From positions 248,001-312,000 of the forward strand of contig CAWJYO010000004.1 in NCBI GenBank assembly GCA_963847085.1: a stretch of DNA of 64,000 nucleotides, written 5' to 3'. The translations under genes and the position numbers were made by a program. Origin of the DNA: Ilyomonas sp963847085. GTDB taxonomy: Bacteria; Bacteroidota; Bacteroidia; Chitinophagales; Chitinophagaceae. Of this stretch, positions 56,365-63,864 are shown in pieces (position 1 is the stretch's first letter; each line of letters begins with the position of its first letter). The notes under the pieces were generated by a model, which worked only from the letters and a program-made list of their open reading frames with translations, made no database searches and had not been told where the DNA came from.

Positions 56365-56829
56365 TTAGAATGGCCTGAAATAAGGTCGGCTTGCCATTGG
56401 TGAAAATTTCCAGGGGATGTTTATTATAATAATTACAAAGGCAATTGTAAACCAAATAGCCATTGTTTTAAATTTTTGCTTATCTCCGGTTTTTCTTTTT
56501 GCAGATGCCGAACCGACTGTAATAATTATTATGGCCACTAACATCATAGCGGCATGTTCCATTCCAAAAAAGCGGACGCTTCTTTCTTTAATGGCTGTTT
56601 TGTAATTGTGCAAAAAATAGGAAGTCAATGGACTGATGTAATACAACCACAATCCCAATAGCAATTGAACGTGTGCAATGGTTGCGGTAATGATCCTGAT
56701 TCGGTTATGAAATGGCGTAAAACGTTTATGCTGAAGCCAGCCACGATAAGATAAAAACAAGGCAAATACTAAAATGGCTACTACCAGCCATCTCATTAAG
56801 GAATGGAATGCCAATGCCATTGCATACAT
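56365..56829 (-). CDS. Four-TM membrane protein of unknown function
   Basis: 154 aa. TM segments about 12-30, 45-65, 92-108 and 122-140. Conserved-looking histidines (FHSLMRW, IAHVQLLLG, FGMEHAAMM) suggest a small cytochrome b-like or metal/haem-binding membrane protein, as such Bacteroidota proteins are sometimes labelled, but I cannot verify this. Convergent with the histidine kinase gene. Confidence 0.65.
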   Translation of the reverse strand: MYAMALAFHSLMRWLVVAILVFALFLSYRGWLQHKRFTPFHNRIRIITATIAHVQLLLGLWLYYISPLTSYFLHNYKTAIKERSVRFFGMEHAAMMLVAIIIITVGSASAKRKTGDKQKFKTMAIWFTIAFVIIIINIPWKFSPMASRPYFRPF

Positions 56830-56988
56830 AACAAGGTGTTTTTGGTTTTAATTTACTGACGAATAGAATGGTTTTTTACTTTATCAATCTGCATTTGGTT
56901 TTCCACATCGAAGAATTAAAACTGTTTTAATGGCAATTTTTTCACCTTACAGAATGTTTCTGTTTGGACGGTATAATTTGCAGTTGAG

Positions 56989-57729
56989 ATGCCGACTACT
57001 TATCAGCGATTTGCCTTTTTGGTTTTGTGCATATTTATATATAGTTGCAAAAGTTTGCAGCGTATTTCTGCACGTGATACTTCAAACAAAAATAATTCTG
57101 CTACCCGCAAGCATCGCGACAATGTTCAGTTTTTAGATGATATTGCTATTAATAACGGAGGAAAAAGCGGACAAATAGAAGAGCCGCAAAGTGCTCATTC
57201 GGCAAGAAAAAAAACAACTGCTAAAGTTGTATATGCGCCGCCAACCGATGTTTCGCTAACAGATTATAATATTGAAAATGCAACAGGGCTTCAGTTTAAA
57301 TATGCTATTTTATTAGATGCTTCAGTTGAACGATTGCAGAATATTTCTTTATTGCAGGACATTGAACATTGGTGGGGAACCCGTTATTGTTTGGGCGGAA
57401 GTACAGAAGCTTGTATTGATTGTAGTGCTTTTACGCAAATTGTTATGCGCGACGTTTATAAAACCGATATTGCCCGAACTGCTCGTGCGCAATATGATAA
57501 CAGCACAAGAATTGAAATGCCAAACCTGCAGCAAGGCGATTTGCTTTTTTTTCAAACAGCGGGCAAAGATATTTCGCATGTTGGTGTTTATTTAACCAAC
57601 AACAAATTTGTTCATGCTGCTACGAGCGGCGGTGTAATGATAAGCGACTTGAACGACACCTATTGGAGCAGCCGGTATCGCGGTGGGGGAAGAGTGATAA
57701 GAACCGAGCCTGTAGCTTCAAACAAATAA
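56989..57729 (+). CDS. NlpC/P60-family lipoprotein endopeptidase
   Basis: 246 aa. Lipoprotein signal with IYSC (Cys20). A linker of about 85 residues is followed by the C40 peptidase domain: Cys145 (IDCSAFTQ), His197 (DISHVGVYL), His209 (KFVHAAT). Expected to cut D-Glu-mDAP type peptide bonds in peptidoglycan at the outer membrane. The start is given as ATG 56989; a region before it is open in other frames only. Isolated gene. Confidence 0.9.
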   Translation: MPTTYQRFAFLVLCIFIYSCKSLQRISARDTSNKNNSATRKHRDNVQFLDDIAINNGGKSGQIEEPQSAHSARKKTTAKVVYAPPTDVSLTDYNIENATGLQFKYAILLDASVERLQNISLLQDIEHWWGTRYCLGGSTEACIDCSAFTQIVMRDVYKTDIARTARAQYDNSTRIEMPNLQQGDLLFFQTAGKDISHVGVYLTNNKFVHAATSGGVMISDLNDTYWSSRYRGGGRVIRTEPVASNK

Positions 57730-57850
57730 ATACACACTCATCAAAATTTACCTGGTTTTGAAATGTAGAATCTGAAGAGAAATGTGAAACAAGAGTTGGG
57801 AAACGTTCAGATGTCTATTATATAACCATTAAGAACCGCGAAAAAAATGT

Positions 57851-57861
57851 GCAAAAACAAA
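57851..57861 (+). repeat. GCAAAAACAAA motif (exact)
   Basis: Followed by CCTTTATA, as in the copies near the DinB-like and xerD genes (CCTTTA). 122 bases past the NlpC stop and 168 before rpsJ. Confidence 0.75.
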
Positions 57862-57963
57862 CCTTTATATACTTGTTATCTTATTTAATTGCAAGCCTGC
57901 GCTTAACTTGTTAATAGAGTTTTCCTAAAAAATAATAAAAACTCAAAAATTATTGTAAAAAGC

Positions 57964-57994
57964 TTGTCTGCTATGTATCAAGCCGTTACCTTTG
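57964..57994 (+). promoter_or_regulatory. Probable promoter of the S10 operon
   Basis: -33-like TTG (57964-57966), a 20-base spacer and a perfect -7 TACCTTTG (57987-57994), 24 bases before the rpsJ start. Matches the Bacteroidota consensus. Confidence 0.6.
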
Positions 57995-58018
57995 CGCTCC
58001 CAATTTGAAATCAGGCTC

Positions 58019-58330
58019 ATGGCAATGTCTCAAAGAATACGAATTAAATTACAGTCTTACGATCACAATTTAGTTGATAAATCTGCTGAAAAAATCGTAA
58101 AAACTGTTCGCAGTACAGGTGCAGTAGTTACAGGTCCGATTCCTTTACCTACGCATACAAAAATCTTTACTGTTCTCCGTTCACCTCACGTGAATAAGAA
58201 GAGCCGTGAACAGTTTCAATTGGCAACGCACAAGCGTTTGCTCGATATTTATACTTCTTCTTCCCGTACAGTAGATGCTTTATCTAAGCTCGATCTGCCA
58301 AGTGGTGTTGAAGTAGAAATTAAAGCGTAA
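58019..58330 (+). CDS. rpsJ: Ribosomal protein uS10
   Basis: 103 aa from ATG 58019 (MAMSQRIRIKL); ATG 58025 is possible too. Features: SYDHNLVDKSAEKIV, GPIPLPTHTKIFTVLRSPHVNKKSREQF, ending GVEVEIKA. First gene of the S10 cluster here; the str genes (fusA, rpsG, rpsL) do not precede it in this window. 30S assembly and antitermination (NusE). Confidence 0.97.
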   Translation: MAMSQRIRIKLQSYDHNLVDKSAEKIVKTVRSTGAVVTGPIPLPTHTKIFTVLRSPHVNKKSREQFQLATHKRLLDIYTSSSRTVDALSKLDLPSGVEVEIKA

Positions 58331-58629
58331 AATTCGCTGCAAGCAAAAAGTTCTTATCATCTAAATCGTCATCTCTCAATTCCGGCACGCCGGGAAAAAA
58401 GAGCTCTGAATACAATAAAAAGATCAGGAAATCAGGCGAATCAAAACAGTCGCATAAAATCCCGGTCAAGACATAATAACAAGCCCTTCGAGGTTTGTTT
58501 ACCTCCGGTACTTCTCCTCCTGACATGTCGGGAAACAAAAGAAAAGGTCGGCGGAAAACAAGGATTGAATTACACTTTCATCGGTGTAATGTCCTCAACA
58601 CCTCCGCGGGGCACAAACCGCAAAAAACG
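58331..58629 (+). promoter_or_regulatory. Unusually long rpsJ-rplC spacer, possible structured leader
   Basis: 299 bases where a few tens are usual. Not coding in any convincing frame. Contains small potential hairpins: CCGGCACGCCGG (58381-58392), GAGGTTTGTTTACCTC (58489-58504) and TTACACTTTCATCGGTGTAA (58569-58588). A position ahead of rplC and rplD is where an L4-type feedback leader could act, but this is speculation. Confidence 0.35.
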
Positions 58630-59247
58630 ATGAAAGGTATTATTGGTAAAAAAATTGGAATGACCAGCGTTTTTGGAACAGATGGAAAGCAAACCGCTGT
58701 TACCATTATTGAAGCCGGTCCTTGTGTAGTAACACAAGTAAAAACCCAGGAAACAGATGGCTACAATGCCATTCAATTAGGTTTCGGCGACAAAAAAGAA
58801 AAGCACTCTCTCAAAGCTGAAATCGCTCACTTCGCAAAGGCTAATACTCCAGCCAAAAAATTCGTAAAAGAATTTCGTGATTCTTCTCTTAATAAAAATA
58901 TAGGTGAAACCGTTACTGTTGATATTTTTTCCGAAGGTGAAAAAGTAGAAGTGGTAGGAACTACTAAAGGTAAAGGTTTTCAGGGCGTTGTAAAACGTCA
59001 TGGCTTTCATGGTGTTGGCGAACAATCTCATGGTCAGCACGATCGGCAGCGGGCACCAGGTTCAATTGGTAACTCATCTGATGCTTCGCGTGTATTTAAA
59101 GGTATGCGCATGGCAGGCAGAATGGGTAACGACCGCGTGAAGATGAAAGGTTTGAAAATCGTAAAAATATTCCCGGACAAAAATTATATTCTGGTTAGTG
59201 GCTCAGTTCCTGGTCATAACGGCTCGATGGTATTAATTCAGAAATAA
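58630..59247 (+). CDS. rplC: Ribosomal protein uL3
   Basis: 205 aa from ATG 58630 (MKGIIGKKIGMTSVF); the upstream open frame belongs to the spacer. Contains the invariant KGFQGVVKRHGFHG and GNDRVKMKGLKIVKI, and the methylatable Gln region (SHGQHDRQRAPGSIG). 50S core protein. Frame intact. Confidence 0.97.
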   Translation: MKGIIGKKIGMTSVFGTDGKQTAVTIIEAGPCVVTQVKTQETDGYNAIQLGFGDKKEKHSLKAEIAHFAKANTPAKKFVKEFRDSSLNKNIGETVTVDIFSEGEKVEVVGTTKGKGFQGVVKRHGFHGVGEQSHGQHDRQRAPGSIGNSSDASRVFKGMRMAGRMGNDRVKMKGLKIVKIFPDKNYILVSGSVPGHNGSMVLIQK

Positions 59248-59267
59248 TTACCAATAAACAAATTCAA

Positions 59268-59909
59268 ATGCAAGTAGAAATTTTAAATATACAAGGTGCA
59301 ACTACCGGAAGAACCATTGAGTTGCCGGATGAAATCTTTGCTGTTGAACCTAATGATCATGTATTGTATCTCGCAGTAAAGCAATATCAGGCTGCACAAC
59401 GCCAGGGCACTCATAAAGTAAAGACTCGTGCCGAAGTGCAGGGAGCCAGCCGCAAACTGCACAAACAAAAAGGTACGGGTGGTTCTCGTAAAGGTAATAT
59501 CCGCAATCCTTTGTATAAAGGCGGTGGTACTATTTTCGGACCGAAACCTCACGGGTATGGCTTTAAGTTGAATAAGAAAGTGAAGGATCTGGCTAAAGTA
59601 AGTGCTCTTTCATACAAAGCGAAAGACAATGCAATTGTGGTAGTTGAAGATATCAACTTAGAAGCACCGAAAACAAAGCAATTTGCTGATACTTTAAAAG
59701 CTTTGAATATTGCTGATAAGAAAACTTTGTTTGTGTTGCCTGAATACAACGACAATGTTTATCTCAGTCTTCGCAACATACCAAAAGTTGAAAGCACATT
59801 ATTGGCTGACCTCAACACTTATGAAATAGTAAATGCGGACACATTGGTGCTGACCGAAAGTGCAGCTAAAATTTTCAGTGAAGAAGAAACTTCAGAAGTA
59901 GAAGCTTAA
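59268..59909 (+). CDS. rplD: Ribosomal protein uL4
   Basis: 213 aa. Core loop VKTRAEVQGASRKLHKQKGT followed by GGSRKGNIRNPLYKGGGTIFGPKPHGY. The C-terminus ends in a short acidic tail (EEETSEVEA). In other bacteria L4 represses its own operon; whether it does so here is unknown. 20 bases after rplC. Confidence 0.97.
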   Translation: MQVEILNIQGATTGRTIELPDEIFAVEPNDHVLYLAVKQYQAAQRQGTHKVKTRAEVQGASRKLHKQKGTGGSRKGNIRNPLYKGGGTIFGPKPHGYGFKLNKKVKDLAKVSALSYKAKDNAIVVVEDINLEAPKTKQFADTLKALNIADKKTLFVLPEYNDNVYLSLRNIPKVESTLLADLNTYEIVNADTLVLTESAAKIFSEEETSEVEA

Positions 59910-59936
59910 TTACAAACGTATTAATCGTTATCAATC

Positions 59937-60236
59937 ATGAAATTGACTGAAATATTAATAAAGCCTGTTCTTACAGAAAAAGCAAATGCCCAACAAGAGA
60001 AATTGCGCAGGTATGCTTTTAAAGTGGCTAAAAAGGCAAACAAACTGGAAATTAAGAAAGCGGTAGAAGATATGTATGGTGTTAGCGTGGAAGATGTGAA
60101 TACCGTAATTGTTCCTGGTAAAAACAAAACACGCTTTACAAAAGCTGGTTTTATAAAAGGTGTAAAGCCTGGCTACAAAAAAGCTTACGTTACAGTAGCT
60201 GAAGGCGAAAGCATTGATTTGTATTCAAATATTTAA
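59937..60236 (+). CDS. rplW: Ribosomal protein uL23
   Basis: 99 aa. LIKPVLTEKANAQQEKLRRYAFKV start, then NKLEIKKAVEDMYGVSVEDV and the loop KTRFTKAGFIKGVKPGYKKA. 50S exit-tunnel protein that docks trigger factor and SRP. Order and spacing are normal. Confidence 0.97.
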   Translation: MKLTEILIKPVLTEKANAQQEKLRRYAFKVAKKANKLEIKKAVEDMYGVSVEDVNTVIVPGKNKTRFTKAGFIKGVKPGYKKAYVTVAEGESIDLYSNI

Positions 60237-60281
60237 ATTATAGTCGCGAAGCTGAAAATTTCGCAAAAAAGAATCTAACAA

Positions 60282-61121
60282 ATGGCATTAAAAAAATACA
60301 AACCCATGACGGCCGGCACACGCTGGAGAATTGGGAATGCGTATGCTGAATTAACAACGGATGAACCTGAAAAAAGCTTGTTGGAAGCACAGCATAGCAC
60401 AGGTGGTCGTAATGCGCAAGGTCGCCGCTCCATGCGTTACATGGGTGGTGGCAATAAGCATCATTATCGCATTATTGATTTTAAACGAGACAAGAAAGGT
60501 GTAGATGCGAAAGTTGTGTCAGTTGAATACGATCCTAACCGCACAGCTTTTATCGCATTGGTGCAATATACCGATGGTGAAAAAAGATACATTCTTGCTC
60601 CCCAGGGCATTCAGGTTGGTGCAACCATCACATCAGGTGATGCAGTGGCTCCTGAATTGGGCAATGCACTTCAAATGAAAAACATGCCGCTTGGTACTGT
60701 TATTCATAATATTGAATTGCAACCCGGGCAAGGTGGTAAAATTGCCCGCAGTGCAGGTTCTTCTGCCCAGTTAACAAACAAAGAAGAGAGATACGCTGTA
60801 TTGAAAATGCCAAGCGGTGAATTGAGAAAAGTTTTAATTAACTGCTATGCAACAGTAGGTGTGGTTTCAAACAGCGACCATAACCTGGAGCAAGCTGGTA
60901 AAGCTGGCGTAAACCGTTGGAAAGGCGTTCGTCCCCGCACTCGTGGTGTTGCAATGAACCCTGTTGATCACCCGATGGGTGGTGGTGAAGGTAAAGCTTC
61001 AGGTGGTCATCCTCGCAGCCGTACAGGTAAGTATGCAAAAGGTTTAAAAACACGTAAGCATAAAAGTTCTGATAGACTGATCATTCAGCGGAGGAACGGT
61101 AAAAAATTGACATTGAAATAA
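60282..61121 (+). CDS. rplB: Ribosomal protein uL2
   Basis: 279 aa, intact. GRNAQGRRSMRYMGGGNKHHYR, LAPQGIQVGATI, peptidyl-transferase-region VGVVSNSDHNLEQAGKAGVNRWKGVRP and RGVAMNPVDHPMGGGEGKASGGHPRS with the conserved His. C-terminus SDRLIIQRRNGKKLTLK. Confidence 0.97.
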   Translation: MALKKYKPMTAGTRWRIGNAYAELTTDEPEKSLLEAQHSTGGRNAQGRRSMRYMGGGNKHHYRIIDFKRDKKGVDAKVVSVEYDPNRTAFIALVQYTDGEKRYILAPQGIQVGATITSGDAVAPELGNALQMKNMPLGTVIHNIELQPGQGGKIARSAGSSAQLTNKEERYAVLKMPSGELRKVLINCYATVGVVSNSDHNLEQAGKAGVNRWKGVRPRTRGVAMNPVDHPMGGGEGKASGGHPRSRTGKYAKGLKTRKHKSSDRLIIQRRNGKKLTLK

Positions 61122-61147
61122 TTTTCAAATTAACTCATTCCAAAATT

Positions 61148-61414
61148 ATGGGTCGTTCGATAAAAAAGGTCCTTATGTAGATTCAAATGTTGAAACAAAA
61201 GTTTTAAACATAAATGAAGGCAAAAACAAAAAGGTGTGATCAAAACCTGGAGCCGTCGCTCTACTATTACGCCGGATTTTGTAGGACATACATTTGCTGT
61301 GCATAACGGAAACAAGTTCATTCCGGTTTATGTAACGGAATTTATGGTTGGCATAAATTAGGTGAATTTGCCCCGACGAGAAACTTCAAAGGACACTCAG
61401 GAAGTAAGAAATAA
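61148..61414 (+). CDS. rpsS: Ribosomal protein uS19 (three one-base deletions)
   Basis: 89 aa after repair. MGRSIKKGPYVDSNVETKVL, GHTFAVHNGNKFIPVYVTEF, MVGHKLGEFAPTRNFKGHSG. The raw frame is lost three times: an A missing in the A-run at about 61168, a G missing at 61236 (GTGTGATC for GTGGTGATC), and a C missing at 61352 (GGCATAAA for GGCCATAAA). Adding these three bases gives 270 nt and a perfect family member. An essential single-copy gene cannot carry them, so they are sequence errors. A copy of the window motif at 61220 encodes GKNKK in the S19 N-terminal region. Confidence 0.93.
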
Positions 61415-61479
61415 ATAGATAAGCTACAAAGCCATAAGTTGCAAGCGATAAGCAAAAGTGAAGGCAAAAAAATAAAAAA

Positions 61480-61821
61480 ATGGAAGCTGTAGCTAAATTA
61501 AATAATTATCCCACGTGCCCCCGCAAAATGCGTTTGCTGGCAGATGTGATCCGTGGAATGAATGTAGAAAAAGCGTTGGCAATTTTAGAATTTCATCCGC
61601 AACACCATGCTGTTCCTTTATACAAATTGTTGAGAAGCGCTATCAACAATTGGGAACAGAAAAACGAAGGAACAAGCGCTGCCGATGCAAATTTGATTGT
61701 AAAGACAGTTTTTGTTGATGGTGGTCGCGTATTGAAACGGATGCGTCCGGCACCGCAAGGTCGTGGTTATCGTGTTCGAAAACGCAGCAATCATGTAACA
61801 ATCATTGTTGACAGCAAATAA
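61480..61821 (+). CDS. rplV: Ribosomal protein uL22
   Basis: 113 aa. Begins MEAVAKLNNYPTCPRKMRL, then DVIRGMNVEKALAIL, and the tunnel hairpin VDGGRVLKRMRPAPQGRGYRVRKRSNHVTI. The 65-base gap after rpsS holds a word repeat (AAGCTACAAAGCCATAAGTT, 61421-61440). Confidence 0.96.
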   Translation: MEAVAKLNNYPTCPRKMRLLADVIRGMNVEKALAILEFHPQHHAVPLYKLLRSAINNWEQKNEGTSAADANLIVKTVFVDGGRVLKRMRPAPQGRGYRVRKRSNHVTIIVDSK

Positions 61822-61864
61822 AAATATTCCCACAGGCAAATTGCCTGTAAGTAAATAAAACAAT

Positions 61865-62677
61865 ATGGGTCAAAAAGCAAATCCTATTGGTAACAGGTTA
61901 GGAATCATCCGAGGATGGGAAAGCAACTGGTATGGCAGTAAAAAAGATTATGCTGGCAAACTGATTGAAGATAATAAAATCAGAACCTACCTGAATGCAC
62001 GTATCAACAAAGGCGGTATTTCCAAAATTGTTATTGAGCGTACGTTAGGTAAACTCATCGTTACCATCCATACTTCAAAGCCAGGTATTATCATTGGTAA
62101 AGGCGGTGGAGAAGTTGATCGTATTAAAGAAGAATTGAAAAAACTAACCGGTAAAGAAGATGTTCAGATCAACATTCTTGAGATCCGTCGGCCTGAGCTG
62201 GATGCAAACATTGTAGGTGATACCATTGCCCGCCAGATTGAAAACCGTATCAACTTTAAAAGTGCTATTAAAATGGCAATTGCTTCTGCACTCCGCATGG
62301 GTGCTGAAGGTATTAAAGTAAAATTAAGCGGTCGTTTAGGTGGTGCTGAAATTGCCCGTAGCGAAGAGATAAAGCAGGGCCGTATGCCATTGCATACATT
62401 GCGTATGGATATTGATTATGCCAATGTATTTGCACAAACGGTTTATGGAAAGATCGGTATCAAGGTATGGATCTGTAAAGGTGAGGTATTAGGCAAACGT
62501 GATCTGAATCCAAATTTCATTGGGGGTAAAGATGTAAGCGGCGACAGAAGGGATGATCGCAGAGGCGATGATCATCGTGGTGGTGATAGAAGAGATGACC
62601 GTCGTGGCGGAAACGACAGAAGCGGAGACGACCGCAGAGGCGGAGGTGGTGATAGAAGAGGTGGTGGAAGAAGATAA
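61865..62677 (+). CDS. rpsC: Ribosomal protein uS3 with long RGG/RDD-rich tail
   Basis: 270 aa. The S3 core ends near residue 220: MGQKANPIGNRLGIIRGWES, KH domain with KPGIIIGKGGGEVDRI, and LRMGAEGIKVKLSGRLGGAEIARSE. After KDVSGD come about 45 residues of only Arg, Asp, Gly and a few His/Ser/Asn (RRDDRRGDDHRGG type). Such a charged disordered extension is not part of standard S3. Bacteroidota S3 proteins can have short tails, and this one looks long. 30S protein with mRNA helicase role at the entry channel. Confidence 0.95.
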   Translation: MGQKANPIGNRLGIIRGWESNWYGSKKDYAGKLIEDNKIRTYLNARINKGGISKIVIERTLGKLIVTIHTSKPGIIIGKGGGEVDRIKEELKKLTGKEDVQINILEIRRPELDANIVGDTIARQIENRINFKSAIKMAIASALRMGAEGIKVKLSGRLGGAEIARSEEIKQGRMPLHTLRMDIDYANVFAQTVYGKIGIKVWICKGEVLGKRDLNPNFIGGKDVSGDRRDDRRGDDHRGGDRRDDRRGGNDRSGDDRRGGGGDRRGGGRR

Positions 62678-62769
62678 AATTAGATTCCGGTTACTGGTTA
62701 ACAGTTTCCGGTTTGTTTAAAAGAAACTGGTAAACGCCAACTGGCAACCGGTAACTAAAAAGAAAAACA
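62678..62769. repeat. Degenerate inverted word repeat in the ribosomal operon
   Basis: Units related to CCGGTAACTGG occur several times on both strands (CCGGTTACTGGTTAACAGTT; GAAACTGGTAAACGCCAACT; GGCAACCGGTAACT), forming an imperfect hairpin that fills the rpsC-rplP gap. Confidence 0.65.
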
Positions 62770-63186
62770 ATGTTACAGCCGAAAAGAACAAAACACAGGA
62801 AAGCGCAAAAAGGTCGCATGCAACGTAGCGAAACGTGGAACCACTATTGCTTTTGGCTCATATGCCTTAAAAGCAGTGGAACCGATTTGGTTAACAACCG
62901 CCAGATTGAAGCTGCCCGACAGGCAATAACCCGTGCTATGAAGCGTGAAGGAAATGTGTGGATACGAATTTTCCCTGATAAACCAATTACGCGCAAACCA
63001 GTAGAAGTGCGTATGGGTAAAGGTAAAGGTAACCCTGAATTTTGGGCTGCCGTTGTTGAGCCAGGACGAATTATTTTTGAATCAGATGGTGTGCCGATGG
63101 AAACAGCAAAAGAAGCCATGCACCTGGCCTCTCAGAAGCTTCCCATTAAAACAAAATTCGTTATCAGAAGAGACCTTCAGGCTTAG
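62770..63186 (+). CDS. rplP: Ribosomal protein uL16 (two compensating deletions)
   Basis: 139 aa after repair. MLQPKRTKHRKAQKGRMQ is normal. Then the raw frame reads an incorrect segment from about 62829 to 62893. Restoring two bases after CATGCAA (CAAGGCGTAGCG) and one A near 62893 (ACAAACCGC) gives GVAKRGTTIAFGSYALKAVEPIWLTNRQ. The rest is correct, and includes ARQAITRAMKREGNVWIRIF and the conserved RMGKGKGNPEFWAAVV. Because the total change is three bases, the ORF appears intact while carrying about 21 wrong residues. Confidence 0.93.
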   Translation: MLQPKRTKHRKAQKGRMQRSETWNHYCFWLICLKSSGTDLVNNRQIEAARQAITRAMKREGNVWIRIFPDKPITRKPVEVRMGKGKGNPEFWAAVVEPGRIIFESDGVPMETAKEAMHLASQKLPIKTKFVIRRDLQA

Positions 63187-63220
63187 CTCCTGTATTCTTT
63201 TTCAATAAAAACAAAATACA

Positions 63221-63431
63221 ATGGCTAAGAACAAATACGAATTCGAAAAAAGCCTGAAAGATTTAAGTGACCGACTTGCAGGCACGCGTGAACGAAGATA
63301 CTGTACGTTTAAAAAAACTGGAATTTGCACATGCTATTTCTCCATTGGAAAATCCGATGAGCATACGCAATCTGAGGAAAGACATTGCCCGTTTGAAAAC
63401 TGAAATCAAAAAAAGAACATTACAGGCTTAG
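63221..63431 (+). CDS. rpmC: Ribosomal protein uL29 (one two-base deletion)
   Basis: 70 aa after repair. MAKNKYEFEKSLKDLS is followed near 63270 by AGTGACCGACTTGCAG, which needs two more bases to give SDRDLQARVNEDTVRL. It then reads KKLEFAHAISPLENPMSIRN and RKDIARLKTEIKKRTLQA, typical of Bacteroidota L29. Start ATG 63221. Confidence 0.9.
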
Positions 63432-63483
63432 TTGTTCTTTATCATATAGATGTCTTTGAAAAAAAGACACAAATACAAACACA

Positions 63484-63753
63484 ATGGTAACACAAGCTGA
63501 ACAAAGAAATTTACGCAAAACAAGAATAGGTGTTGTAACCAGCAACAAAATGGAAAAAACCATTACTGTTGCAGTTGAAAGAAAAGTAAAGCACCCGATT
63601 TATGGTAAGTTCGTAAAAAAAACTACCAAATTTCATGCACACGATGAAAAAAATGAGTGCACTATTGGTGATATAGTAAGAATTATGGAAACCCGTCCGC
63701 TCAGCAAAACAAAGCGCTGGCGACTGGTAGAAGTAGTTGAAAAAGCAAAGTAA
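63484..63753 (+). CDS. rpsQ: Ribosomal protein uS17
   Basis: 89 aa. RKTRIGVVTSNKMEKTITVA, HPIYGKFVKKTTKFHAHDE, and IGDIVRIMETRPLSKTKRW. Complete and intact. S17 binds 16S rRNA early in 30S assembly. Confidence 0.96.
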   Translation: MVTQAEQRNLRKTRIGVVTSNKMEKTITVAVERKVKHPIYGKFVKKTTKFHAHDEKNECTIGDIVRIMETRPLSKTKRWRLVEVVEKAK

Positions 63754-63756
63754 GAA

Positions 63757-63860
63757 ATAAGCTACAAGCTCTAAGCTCCAAGCTGCGAGTGGTAGAAGAA
63801 ACTAAAATAGTAATTCATTGCTAAAGGCTTGCAGCTCGCAGCTAATAGCTCAAAGCTAAA
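63757..63860. repeat. Degenerate inverted word repeat in the ribosomal operon
   Basis: Repeated AAGCT/AGCTC words (AAGCTACAAGCTCTAAGCTC, then GCAGCTCGCAGCTAATAGCT) occur as a diverged inverted pair around a 35-base A/T loop, between rpsQ and rplN. The same word class is at 55107-55147 and 61421-61453. Confidence 0.65.
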
Positions 63861-63864
63861 TAAA

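Noticed and set aside
61220..61240. The motif as a small insertion that destroyed rpsS
   Set aside because: The motif codes for GKNKK at a normal position of S19, and the frame losses lie elsewhere, so it is part of the gene.
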